Shown here: positions 1 through 7,600 of the stretch, one piece after another | Layout: every line of letters starts with the position of its first letter | Position numbering within the stretch: position 1 is the stretch's first letter | DNA from: an uncultured Bacillota bacterium | GTDB lineage: Bacteria > Bacillota_I > Bacilli_A > RF39 > UBA660 | NCBI GenBank assembly: GCA_947246355.1 | Contig: CAMXQX010000008.1 | Location: forward strand, 1 to 32,036 | Direction of reading: 5' to 3' | Length of the DNA: 32,036 nucleotides | Notes under the pieces: generated by a model | The model's database searches: none | What the model saw: the letters and a program-made list of their open reading frames with translations, nothing else | Told to the model about the DNA's origin: nothing | Translations under genes and position numbers: made by a program

Positions 1-2
1 GA

Positions 3-174
3 TTAGGAAGATCAATTATTAAACTTGAAAAGGTTATTAAATTATTAGAAAATAATAATTGTAATTTGATATGTTTAAATGAAGATATCAATTCAAAAAA
101 ATGCTGTAGGAAAAATACTTTTAAGATGTATTTCATTATTACCTAATATGATAGGTGGTGAAAATGATGAATAA
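3..174 (+). pseudogene. Serine recombinase catalytic-domain remnant, 5' cut, frameshifted
   Basis: Read from base 3, this gives LGRSIIKLEKVIKLLENN and then a stretch ending LNEDINS, which matches the part of a resolvase catalytic domain after the D-R-L-G-R motif (helix, then the l.E.iDT strand). At the A7 run near 96-103 the frame slips by one base. In the other frame it continues NAVGKILLRCISLLP, the expected GxxxxxxxxxLA-type helix, and stops at 172-174. The end overlaps the start of the next recombinase by 11 nt, so the two were probably translationally coupled. The slip is either real decay or a homopolymer sequencing error. The C-terminal DNA-binding part is absent in either reading. Confidence 0.7.
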
Positions 175-1852
175 TGAACAAAAGTTAGTTGCTATATATA
201 CAAGGGTTAGTACAACAGACCAAGCTCGAGAAGGACATTCATTAGAAGAACAAGAAAAAAGATTAAGAGCAATGTGTGAAGCAAACAATTATAAAGTTTA
301 TAAGGTTTATACTGATGCTGGTATTAGTGGTAAGTCTACTGAAAATAGACCAGCCTATCAACAAATGATGAAAGATATGAAAAAAGGAAAGTTCAATTTA
401 ATTATGGCTTTCAAAATGGATAGAATAAGTCGTAGTATAGTTGATTTTGAAACTTTCTTTAATGAAATTAAAAAGTATAATTGTGGTATTGAGTTCTTAT
501 GTGAAAAGATAGATACCAATGGTGCGGCAGGTATGATGTTTGCTCGTATATTAGGCATATTTGCTCAATTTGAAAGAGAACTAATAAAAGAAAGAACTTT
601 GGTCGGAGTTGAAAGTGCAGTTAATAAAGGTCATTTTGGTGGTAAGCCTCCTCTTGGTTATAAAACTAAATTAGATGATGAGGGAAAGAAACTAAAAGAA
701 TGGATTATCAATGAAGATGAAGCAAAGATAGTAAGAGAAATATTTGAACTATGTGCAAGTGGAAAAACATATTTTCAAATATCTAATATATTAAAAGAAA
801 AGTATCCTAAAGTAATATCATCTATTAGAAAAGATAAAGAAACTAACGAAGAAAAAATAACATATAGAAGTTGGACTGATAGTTCCATATCTTGCATATT
901 AAATAATAAATGTTATATGGGTACTTACGAATATAGAAAAAGTTTAGATAATAAAGAAACAATAGAAATAGAAAATGTTGTTCCTAAAATAGTATCAGAA
1001 GACTTATTTAATGACTGCCAAGAGATGATATTTAGAAATGGTAGAAATTATTATAGGTCAAAAAGATATTTATTTATACAAAGATTAGTATGTCCTAAAT
1101 GTGGAAGAATAATGGCTTGTAATGGTTGTAAAAATAAAATGAAGAAAGATTACCTTTATTATAAGTGCAAAGACTGTGGAACATATATTAGAGAAGAACT
1201 TATAGAAAAGGCTCTTATGAGTGAGTTAAATAACCTATTTGAATTATCTAATTTGATTAGTGAGAACTATTATATAACTGATAAAAAGACAGCAAATGAT
1301 TTTAATAATTGTAGATTAGACCATAGGTTAAGATTTGCAATAGATGAAAGTATCATTGAAGAAAAAAGGAAAGCATTAACTAAAAATGATTTAAACGAAC
1401 TATGGAATATGACATCTTATGAAACAAAATGTGAGTTTATAGGAAAGTATGTAGATAAAATAACAATTAAGGAATATAAGACATCAAGAAATAAAATAAC
1501 ATCGGTTGAGATAACAGATTTAAAATTAAAACCAAATAAAGTTAATGAACTATTAGATTATACTAATGGAAATATGGTTGATAAAATAATTGGTACTGGT
1601 GTATATAAGGCTTCAATATCAACAATGAAGCATGAAAAAGATGCTTTGGAATATATTGAATTATTAAAGAAAAGGCATAAGATAATGGTATATACATTAT
1701 CAGAAGATTATGATTATTATTTAGATGTATTATTATTTAAGATAATCAAAGTAAAACCAAAAAGTGTTATTGAAAAAGAAAAGACTATATATTTATACTT
1801 AACAGAGCCAACTAATTTATTAAAAAAAGTTAGTGAAAGTTTTGCTAACTAG
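164..1852 (+). CDS. Large serine recombinase / site-specific integrase
   Basis: This 562-residue protein cuts and rejoins DNA through a phosphoserine link and most likely moves the island. The N-terminal resolvase domain has YTRVST with the catalytic Ser near residue 16, the D-R-I-S-R-S motif and a FAQFERELIKERT helix. A recombinase domain follows (GGKPPLGY through RSWTDSSISCILNNKCYMG). A zinc ribbon is formed by two CxxC pairs about 25 residues apart (near residues 310-313 and 335-338), and the tail is Lys-rich. Length is normal for the family. The reading frame is open from a GTG at 155, but AGGTGG at 153-158 lies five bases before the ATG at 164, so I start there. It overlaps the upstream recombinase remnant and is followed by a separate promoter. 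Confidence 0.93.
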   Translation: MMNNEQKLVAIYTRVSTTDQAREGHSLEEQEKRLRAMCEANNYKVYKVYTDAGISGKSTENRPAYQQMMKDMKKGKFNLIMAFKMDRISRSIVDFETFFNEIKKYNCGIEFLCEKIDTNGAAGMMFARILGIFAQFERELIKERTLVGVESAVNKGHFGGKPPLGYKTKLDDEGKKLKEWIINEDEAKIVREIFELCASGKTYFQISNILKEKYPKVISSIRKDKETNEEKITYRSWTDSSISCILNNKCYMGTYEYRKSLDNKETIEIENVVPKIVSEDLFNDCQEMIFRNGRNYYRSKRYLFIQRLVCPKCGRIMACNGCKNKMKKDYLYYKCKDCGTYIREELIEKALMSELNNLFELSNLISENYYITDKKTANDFNNCRLDHRLRFAIDESIIEEKRKALTKNDLNELWNMTSYETKCEFIGKYVDKITIKEYKTSRNKITSVEITDLKLKPNKVNELLDYTNGNMVDKIIGTGVYKASISTMKHEKDALEYIELLKKRHKIMVYTLSEDYDYYLDVLLFKIIKVKPKSVIEKEKTIYLYLTEPTNLLKKVSESFAN

Positions 1853-1853
1853 G

Positions 1854-1882
1854 TTGTTAAAATTATAAATATATAGTATAAT
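1854..1882 (+). promoter_or_regulatory. Sigma-A promoter for the two-gene island operon
   Basis: TTGTTA at 1854-1859 and TATAAT at 1877-1882 are separated by 17 bases. Transcription would start near 1889, two bases after the integrase ends plus the promoter, and the RNA would open with repeat element A. This makes element A an untranslated leader of the gene at 2002. Confidence 0.7.
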
Positions 1883-1904
1883 TTAAACAGCAAAGGAAAT
1901 TGAA

Positions 1905-1980
1905 TAAGTGGTAAATTATAATTTGGAAACTCGTTCGATTACCGTGCCATTTAGAAAGACACTCCAAATTTTGGAGTTTT
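1905..1980 (+). ncRNA. Repeat element A: predicted pseudoknot leader RNA
   Basis: First of four related intergenic elements. Stem 1 is GGTAA (1910-1914) with TTACC (1939-1943). GTGCC follows at 1944-1948. Stem 2 is AATTTGGA (1920-1927) with TCCAAATT (1963-1970), and because its 5' arm lies inside stem 1's loop the fold is an H-type pseudoknot. The 3' arm of stem 2 can instead form a hairpin, ACTCCAA (1961-1967) with TTGGAGT (1971-1977), followed by three T. The two folds exclude each other, as in attenuators. It lies in the 5' leader of the gene at 2002. Similarity to element B continues to the start codon. Confidence 0.5.
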
Positions 1981-2001
1981 AATATATTTGGGGAGGTTTG
2001 T

Positions 2002-2448
2002 ATGAAATCAGTTGTGCAAGATTGGCTAAGTAATGATAATATTTCTTATAAGCAACAAACAGTAGTTTTATCTTCGTTAAGAGATTGTGATGGACTAACT
2101 AAAGAAGATATTTCTAAAAGATTAGTTCGTAAAATAAGAAATGTTGTTTTAAAAAACGCTGGAACAAAAAATACTCCTTTTATGGTTGAAGATATGAGTC
2201 TAGAAGATATAAAAAAATATGCTTCTAATTGCGATAAATATCCAATCCACTTTTACATGCATATGTGCTTTGCATGTGAGATAATAGGATTTAAACATCC
2301 TGATGAAGATATAAGAAAATGGTTTCATGAAGCATATTTAATTATAGTTCATGCCCTACATCTGAAACCTGAAAATGAGGAAGAGTGTGATTTTAGATTA
2401 CAAGATGGTGTAGATACGCCTTATATAAAATTAGAAGAAAATAGTTAA
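2002..2448 (+). CDS. Phage/element-type protein of unknown function
   Basis: 148 residues, no signal peptide or membrane helix. The pattern VQDWL..., VVLSSLRDCDG, then RKIRNVVLKNA, a central HFYMHMCFACEIIGFKHPD and a C-terminal LHLKPENEEECDFRL matches, from memory, a family of uncharacterised proteins frequent in gut phages and integrated elements (usual form QGVL..a.RGCD, HYPvHy.mHl.HAaEIIGYKHPD, LH..PEtEeq.d.RL). That recall is not a search result. GGGGAGG lies 7 bases before the ATG. It is the first gene of the leader-A operon and is separated from the next gene only by element B. No function is known to me. Confidence 0.75.
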   Translation: MKSVVQDWLSNDNISYKQQTVVLSSLRDCDGLTKEDISKRLVRKIRNVVLKNAGTKNTPFMVEDMSLEDIKKYASNCDKYPIHFYMHMCFACEIIGFKHPDEDIRKWFHEAYLIIVHALHLKPENEEECDFRLQDGVDTPYIKLEENS

Positions 2449-2456
2449 AAATTAAG

Positions 2457-2535
2457 AAAGGTAAGTAAAAACAAAATGTTGGAAAGCCCTTCTTACCACG
2501 TGCCAGTTGAATGAATCAAACTATTTAGTTTGTTT
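2457..2535 (+). ncRNA. Repeat element B: intercistronic predicted pseudoknot RNA
   Basis: Starts 9 bases after the stop of the preceding gene. Stem 1 is GGTAAG (2460-2465) with CTTACC (2492-2497), perfect. GTGCC sits at 2500-2504. Stem 2 is weaker: GTTGGA (2478-2483) opposite TCAAAC (2516-2521) with one mismatch. The alternative 3' hairpin pairs CAAAC (2517-2521) with GTTTG (2528-2532). The sequence between this element and the following ATG resembles that after element A (ATATATTT, then a G-rich ribosome site, then TTTGT). Confidence 0.5.
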
Positions 2536-2558
2536 AGATATATTTTAGGAGATTTGTT

Positions 2559-2930
2559 ATGAGTAATATTGATAGTAGAATTGAAGCTTCAAATCAAAGA
2601 GCAAAAAGGTTAACTGAATTAATAGAAAAGGAATTATCTAGAGATTGGTTTGATGCATCAAAACTAAATAAACTATATCTTGCTTCGATTACTCTTTTGA
2701 ATGGGTATTATAGTGGTATAATAAATTCAGAGTTTAATAAAAGTATACATGAAGTGTTTCATTTACCTTTAGATGATTCCGAATTTATAAAGGCAACTTC
2801 TGCAGAGTATAATAAGCTAAGTGATAATGTTGCAAAACTTGAAACGATTATTTATTCAAATATAGATTATATAGTCGATTTTTATGTTAATCGAGATTTA
2901 ACTGACCAAGACTCAAAAATAAAAAGGTAA
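2559..2930 (+). CDS. Hypothetical protein, helical, island operon
   Basis: 123 residues, predicted almost wholly helical and soluble, with a charged start (SRIEASNQRAKRLTELIEKE) and a middle rich in aromatic residues (YLASITLLNGYYSGII). I do not recognise a family. AGGAG lies 8 bases before the ATG. It is the second and last gene of the operon starting at 1889: element B precedes it, element C begins at its stop codon, and a strong terminator follows at 3028-3072. A toxin-antitoxin or host-interaction role is possible for such small island genes but nothing in the sequence shows it. Confidence 0.65.
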   Translation: MSNIDSRIEASNQRAKRLTELIEKELSRDWFDASKLNKLYLASITLLNGYYSGIINSEFNKSIHEVFHLPLDDSEFIKATSAEYNKLSDNVAKLETIIYSNIDYIVDFYVNRDLTDQDSKIKR

Positions 2931-3020
2931 AATTTTAAGAAGGGTTAGCAAAATTAAATGATTTGTGAATCTCCTATATTACTGTGCTAGATGGAAATAC
3001 ACTCCAAAAAGCGGAGTTAA
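2924..3020 (+). ncRNA. Repeat element C: predicted pseudoknot RNA before terminator
   Basis: Stem 1 is GGTAA (2926-2930, its last three bases being the stop codon of the preceding gene) with TTACT (2979-2983), one G-U pair. GTGCT follows at 2984-2988. Stem 2 is poor: TTTG (2962-2965) with CAAA (3005-3008). The 3' hairpin ACTCC (3001-3005) with GGAGT (3013-3017) is clear and nearly identical to that of element A, including the preceding ACACTCCAAA. Unlike A and B it is followed by a terminator, not a gene. Confidence 0.42.
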
Positions 3021-3027
3021 AATATTG

Positions 3028-3072
3028 AAAAAGCCGTTGAAATAAAAGGAATATCCACGGCTTTTTGTTTTT
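3028..3072 (+). terminator. Rho-independent terminator of island operon
   Basis: AAAAAGCCGT (3028-3037) pairs perfectly with ACGGCTTTTT (3057-3066), followed by a further TTTTT after one G. It closes the transcript that begins near 1889. Confidence 0.88.
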
Positions 3073-3156
3073 ACTAAAAAATGAAGATATTTAGTGAAAA
3101 ATTTATAAAATCAGAAGAATTAGAAAAAAGGATACGAACTACGTGTAGTTTTAATA

Positions 3157-3372
3157 ATGCTACTTGTGGATTTAGACAAGGAAGAAATATATGTAGGTGG
3201 TACGAATCTCAGTTTTATAGAACCGCATAAAGTAGATGTAACAATTAAAGGAAAGAAGCTGATACTAATTTATTTTGATAGGAAAAATTTGTTTTTATAT
3301 AATAGAACAATGCCTATCACGATAAAGCAATTTGATACACTACTTAAAAGCATTAAGAAAGAGCTATCATAG
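3157..3372 (+). CDS. Small ORF, probably a truncated remnant
   Basis: 71 residues (LLVDLDKEEIYVGG... to the C-terminal ITIKQFDTLLKSIKKELS), likely beta-rich then one helix; family not recognised. There is no ribosome site before the ATG at 3157. A second frame opens at 3081 (MKIFSEKFIKSEELEKRIR). Removing one A from the A6 run near 3134 would join it to this ORF as a protein of about 96 residues. That start also lacks a ribosome site and lies just after a terminator. I read this as a decayed or 5'-truncated gene, or a frame error; translation is doubtful. Confidence 0.35.
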   Translation: MLLVDLDKEEIYVGGTNLSFIEPHKVDVTIKGKKLILIYFDRKNLFLYNRTMPITIKQFDTLLKSIKKELS

Positions 3373-3394
3373 TTTATTAATTCTTTTGCTTATA

Positions 3395-3446
3395 TTGTAA
3401 GAAAGGCTATTTTATGGTAAAATATAAGCATATAAAAGCTATTTTA
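3395..3446 (+). promoter_or_regulatory. Promoter of the Fic gene with direct repeats
   Basis: TTGTAA (3395-3400), 17 bases, then TAAAAT (3418-3423). The sequence GCTATTTTA occurs at 3406-3414, inside the spacer, and again at 3438-3446, just after the expected start site. The copies are 32 bases apart, about three helical turns, which suits binding of a regulator on one face. Confidence 0.5.
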
Positions 3447-3472
3447 AGTATAAGTGGAAAGGAGTGTAAGGT

Positions 3473-4009
3473 ATGAATAAAATAGATAAAAAAAGTTTAG
3501 AGAAAGCAAGAGAATTATTTTCAAGTGGTGCTATTGATAGTGTTGAAGTTGGTACTACAAAAGGATTACAACAAATTCATAAATATTTATTTGATGGTTT
3601 ATATGATTTTGCAGGTATTATTAGAAAAGAAAATATTTCTAAAGGAAATTTTAGATTTGGAAACTCATTATACTTAGAAGAAATGCTAAATAAAATTGAA
3701 ACGATGAGTGAGAATACCTTAGATGAAATAATTGATAAGTATGTTGAAATGAATATCGCTCATCCATTTTTAGAAGGAAATGGTAGAAGTATAAGAATTT
3801 GGTTAGATTTAATATTAAAGAAAAATTTAAACAAAATTGTCAATTGGGAAAATATAGATAAAAAACTTTATTTACAAGCTATGGAAAGAAGCCCAATTAA
3901 CACATTAGAAATTAAAATTTTAATAGAAAATAATTTAACAGATGATTTAAGTTTAGAAAGTGTTTTTAAAGGAATAGAAACATCTTACTACTATGAAACT
4001 AATGATTAA
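3473..4009 (+). CDS. Fic-domain protein (AMPylase type, C-terminal inhibitory helix)
   Basis: 178 residues. Fic enzymes move an AMP (or related) group from a nucleotide to a hydroxyl on a target protein. The core motif [12 protein letters not shown] spans residues 97-108, with catalytic His97, the acidic Glu101 for Mg, and both arginines. The upstream part [21 protein letters not shown] and [10 protein letters not shown] (flap) is typical. The last residues are SYYYE (171-175), which fits the class III inhibitory motif (S/T)xxxE(G/N) except that Thr replaces the last Gly/Asn. The protein may therefore hold itself inactive, and no separate FicA-type antitoxin is seen next to it. AAGGAG precedes the ATG by about 9 bases. 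It has its own promoter and ends in element D. Target unknown. Confidence 0.9.
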   Translation: MNKIDKKSLEKARELFSSGAIDSVEVGTTKGLQQIHKYLFDGLYDFAGIIRKENISKGNFRFGNSLYLEEMLNKIETMSENTLDEIIDKYVEMNIAHPFLEGNGRSIRIWLDLILKKNLNKIVNWENIDKKLYLQAMERSPINTLEIKILIENNLTDDLSLESVFKGIETSYYYETND

Positions 4010-4092
4010 AAAATTATAAAACGAAAAGTTTGAAATCTTTTAAATCATGGTGCGAGTAAGAAAGCTATTTCAAACTATGATAAATTAAGTTT
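4001..4092 (+). ncRNA. Repeat element D: clearest predicted pseudoknot RNA
   Basis: Overlaps the stop of the Fic gene. Stem 1 is ATGATT (4002-4007) with AATCAT (4043-4048), then G and GTGC at 4050-4053. Stem 2 is AGTTTGAAAT (4027-4036) with ATTTCAAACT (4067-4076), ten perfect pairs. The arms interleave, so this is a pseudoknot. The competing 3' hairpin is AAACT (4072-4076) with AGTTT (4088-4092). Both stems differ in sequence from those of A and B yet keep pairing, which is covariation in support of an RNA fold. A terminator follows. Confidence 0.5.
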
Positions 4093-4094
4093 TA

Positions 4095-4119
4095 TAGGAA
4101 TCGAATGGATTCCTTTTTC
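4095..4119 (+). terminator. Terminator after Fic gene and element D
   Basis: AGGAAT (4096-4101) pairs with ATTCCT (4109-4114) and runs into TTTTT. Short but with the usual U tail. Confidence 0.65.
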
Positions 4120-4553
4120 TATGATTAGAGCATCGAATAGAATTCTAATGTTTCAAAGAATTAAACTCTATCTTCAAACATAATGGATAACTCTCCAAGT
4201 ATTAAATCTCGATTATACTATTTTCCATTTTTTACTTCAAAGAGAAAACTTCACTTTTTAGCCCATTTAAAAAAAGAAATTTCTATATCGCTTTTTCCTA
4301 GCAATATCTAAATAAATTTATATAATTCTATTAATAAAATTAAACTTAAGAAATGAAAAATTTGAAATTTGTGAACGTTTTTTTTATCTGTTTTTTATCT
4401 TAAGGTTTAAAATCTTATTCTATGAACACAATATAATTGAATTCTCTTTTCTCTTTTTATTTGATAGAACATTAAAATTGTACTTTTCTTAAACAAATTT
4501 AGTGAATAAAAATGAAAACAATGCTATAATATTGATATAAATAAAAAAATATA
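4120..4553 (+). other. AT-rich gene-free stretch
   Basis: I see no gene here. It is very AT-rich. AAACTTAAGA near 4343 and TCTTAAGGTTT near 4397 could pair with one bulged G. A second possible -10, TATAAT at 4525-4530, lacks a good -35. TGAATAAA (4503-4510) and TTTATTCA (4560-4567) are an inverted repeat around the promoter zone of the next gene. The island junction may lie in this stretch. Confidence 0.5.
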
Positions 4554-4581
4554 TTCACATTTATTCATAATATGTTAGAAT
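4554..4581 (+). promoter_or_regulatory. Candidate promoter of the giant metallopeptidase gene
   Basis: TTCACA (4554-4559), 16 bases, TAGAAT (4576-4581). This leaves a leader of about 55 bases to the start at 4643. The box at 4525-4530 (TATAAT) is an alternative. Confidence 0.4.
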
Positions 4582-4642
4582 AGATTTGAATATAGTAATA
4601 ATGAGCAAAAAATGAAAAGTTTGGATGTGAGGAGTAATGTAT

Positions 4643-7600
4643 ATGAAGAAAATAGGAATGGGTATAATCATATTTTTGATGTTAAACTTAATTTCTATGC
4701 ATACTGTACTTGCAAGTACAAAAATAGATGCAAAATTAGTTTCTAATACAACAGAATTAAAACCAGGTGATCAAGTAGAGATTACTTTTAGGTTACTTTC
4801 CTTTGAAGAGATAAAAAAAGGAATCAATGCTTATAAGGCTACTTTAGAATATGATAAAAATATCTTTGAAGAAATTGTTCAAAGTAATTTTGCGTGTCAA
4901 GATTATTGGGAAGAATTAAAATATAACTCTTCCAATGGACAATTTGTAGCCTTTCGAAAAGCGAAAGCTATGAACCAAACGGATGTTGTAAAAATTACTC
5001 TCAAAGTGAAAAAAGGAGTAGAAGCGACTAAAACCATTGTAAAAGTAAAAGATATAACGACTTCGGAAGGAAAAGGAGATATAAAAATAAAAGACACTTC
5101 TGTTCTTTTGAATATTATAAAAGAGCAGCAAACCATTCCTACAAAGCCAGTTGTTCCAGAAAAGCCAAATACAGATAATAGTACCACGACCAACAAAAAA
5201 CCAACGACTTCTGGAAATGTAGTGGGAGCACCCATGGGCGATGCAACCAAGCCCAATGAAGACACCAACATAGAAGACACAAATCATTCTCAAAAACCAG
5301 AAGAAGATTTGAATGATACAGATGTAGAAAAACCAACCAAACCTATAGAGGATGACGAAAAGCAAGACCATCAACCTGCTAAAATAAAAAAAACGACAAA
5401 GACATATGCTAAAATGCTATTTTTCCTTGGAATACAAGTATTAATTGTTACAGCGGTATTTATCTACCTCAAACAAAAAAATGTATTTGGACGCAATAAG
5501 AATTATATGTTTTTGGTAGCATTCCTTTTATTTACTGAGTTTATTGGTACAACATGTGCTATTGCTCGTAGTTTTACGCAAAAAGGAGAACTCAATGGAG
5601 ATAATGAGGTTAACTATGCAGATGCAAGTTTACTAGAATTACATTTAGTAGATTTAAAAAGCTTACCGATGGAAAAATTAGAAAATGCAGATATGAATAG
5701 TGATGGAAAGATTACAATATCTGATTTAAGTATTTTGATTCAAAAACTCGAAAATTTATTGGAGTACGATGTGACTATTTCTAATATAGAAGTAGAAAAC
5801 AATTATCCAAATAAAAACCAAGATATTATAGTCAAACTAAATGGTAATGCAAGTTTTGGTGCTAGTATTGAAAAATTAGTCATTAATGACCAAGAATATA
5901 AGATAGATAAAGTAACAAATACAGAATTTACATATCAATTTACCTTACATACAGGGCAAGATGCAGGGATAAAAACATACAGAATTACAGAAGCCCTACT
6001 AGATAATAATCAAAAAGTGGAAATCGATTATGCAATCAATATAGATGTATTAAAAGATATCCCAAGTATTCAAAATTATAGAGTGGAAGAAGATAATAAA
6101 AATTCTAAATTAATTGTCTTATTTGATGTTATGGATAACGATGCAAGTCTTTATGATGCAGAGATAACCATTTATCATTCTGATCAAACAATTAAAACAC
6201 AAGAAAAAATTAAAAAAGGACAAAATCGTATTGAAGTGGAAGTAGAAGATACCAAAGAATACGATGCGTATATTACATTAGATTATGATTTGGATAGCAA
6301 TCAACTTGAAAACGATGAAGCGCATGTTGGAGTACAAAAATATGAAAAAAAATTGCAACTGGTACTTACGTATAACTTTAGTGCTTCCAACATAAAATCA
6401 TATAAAAATGGAAACGAAACGACAACTTTTGATAATGGAGATGAAGTACAACTTGTATTCGAAAGTAAAAACGATACAAAATATGTTCCAGCATTTATAA
6501 TAGTAGATGGAAAAGAATACGAAGTAACGGAAGAAAACAATAGATATAGTGCTATACTTCCAGCTTTAACTCATTTAGGAACGCAAACCATTACAGTTGA
6601 AAAAATTATACTTTCTAATGGTAAGGAATTTGCGTTGACAGAGCAAAATGTTGTAACAATTCAAGTGAATAAAAGAAAACCAAGTATTTCTGATTTCACT
6701 ACAACAGAGTTTACAGAAACAAATCATTTAAAAGTAATGTTTGGTTTAGAAGATTTCGATAAAGCTATTACAGAATTAACTATCATTTTATTGGATGCCG
6801 ATTCAAAAGAACTCGATAGAAATGTATTAACCAAAGAACAATTAAAAAATATGGAAACCATTAATTCTTTCTTAAATACAAGTTTAACATCCAAATATAA
6901 GGTAAAAGTGCTTATGAGTTATAACTTGACAGGAGATACTTCTCATGCTATTGTGGATGAATTGATTAAGGAGCAAGAGGTTAAAGCAGATCCAAAGGTA
7001 ACAATCAAAAGTATAACACGAAGTAAAGATTATGTAGAAAAAGGCGGTCTTGTAAAATTAACTTTCGATTTTTTAAGCAACAAAGTAGAAGATGTTATAA
7101 GAATACGAATTAACAACATCGATTGTATAGCTGTAAAGTTAGATAGTGGAAAATATGAAGCGACAGTAAATGTTGGAAATAAAAAGGGTATTTATCCATT
7201 AACCATAACACAATTAACTTATAGTGATGGAACGATTGCATCGGTTGATAATACCATCAATGTTGATATTTTAAAAGACAAACCAACGATAGAAAATTTT
7301 ATCCAGGAAGATAATATTCAACAAAATGAAGTATTGTTAAAATTTGATGTATTAGATGTAGACAATAGTTTTATAAGTGGAAAGGCTATTTTAACGTATA
7401 ATGGAACCAGCATGGAAAAGGAAATCCATAATGGACACAATGAATTAACTTTCCAAGTGGAATCTGCAAAAAAATATACGCTAGAAATCAAAGCAACGTA
7501 TGACTTAGATTCGAATGCTTTACAAGGAAAACCAGTAGAAGACAACCGAATAACGGATGAAGTGATTGCGACAAGAGAGATTCAATTGATTACCGATTAT

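Larger units (their letters stand above)
1..4119. mobile_element. Serine-recombinase island (left boundary outside window)
   Basis: The interval carries a recombinase remnant, an intact large serine integrase, small unknown genes, a Fic protein and four copies of a structured repeat. It ends at a terminator, and the genes after it look like ordinary chromosomal surface and hydrolase genes. Arg codons here are almost all AGA, while later genes also use CGT and CGA freely, which fits foreign origin. I found no convincing att pair; serine-integrase cores are short and the left end lies outside the window. The right limit is therefore only the last feature that belongs with the repeats, not a proven junction. 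Confidence 0.5.

Noticed and set aside
1933-1950. tRNA-like T-loop GTTCGATT followed by a CCGTGCCA end in element A
   Set aside because: No T-stem complement, no D or anticodon arm upstream, and the other three copies of the element lack GTTCGA, so it is not a tRNA or its attachment-site remnant.
1905-4092. Integron-type cassette array with attC sites
   Set aside because: The arrangement of small genes and repeated folded sites recalls attC, but there is no tyrosine integrase and no GTTRRRY core, and the elements overlap or nearly touch stop codons and precede ribosome sites as leaders would. Left only as one option in the main finding.
4343-4408. Imperfect long-range inverted repeat (AAACTTAAGA / TCTTAAGGTTT) as island end
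   Set aside because: One bulge, 50-base spacing in very AT-rich DNA, and no second copy near the left edge; not enough for an att or terminal repeat.
4903-5374. Minus-strand open frames within the linker of the giant protease
   Set aside because: Low-complexity shadows of the Thr/Pro/Asp-rich region; no ribosome sites and improbable composition. The same holds for other opposite-strand frames in the large genes.
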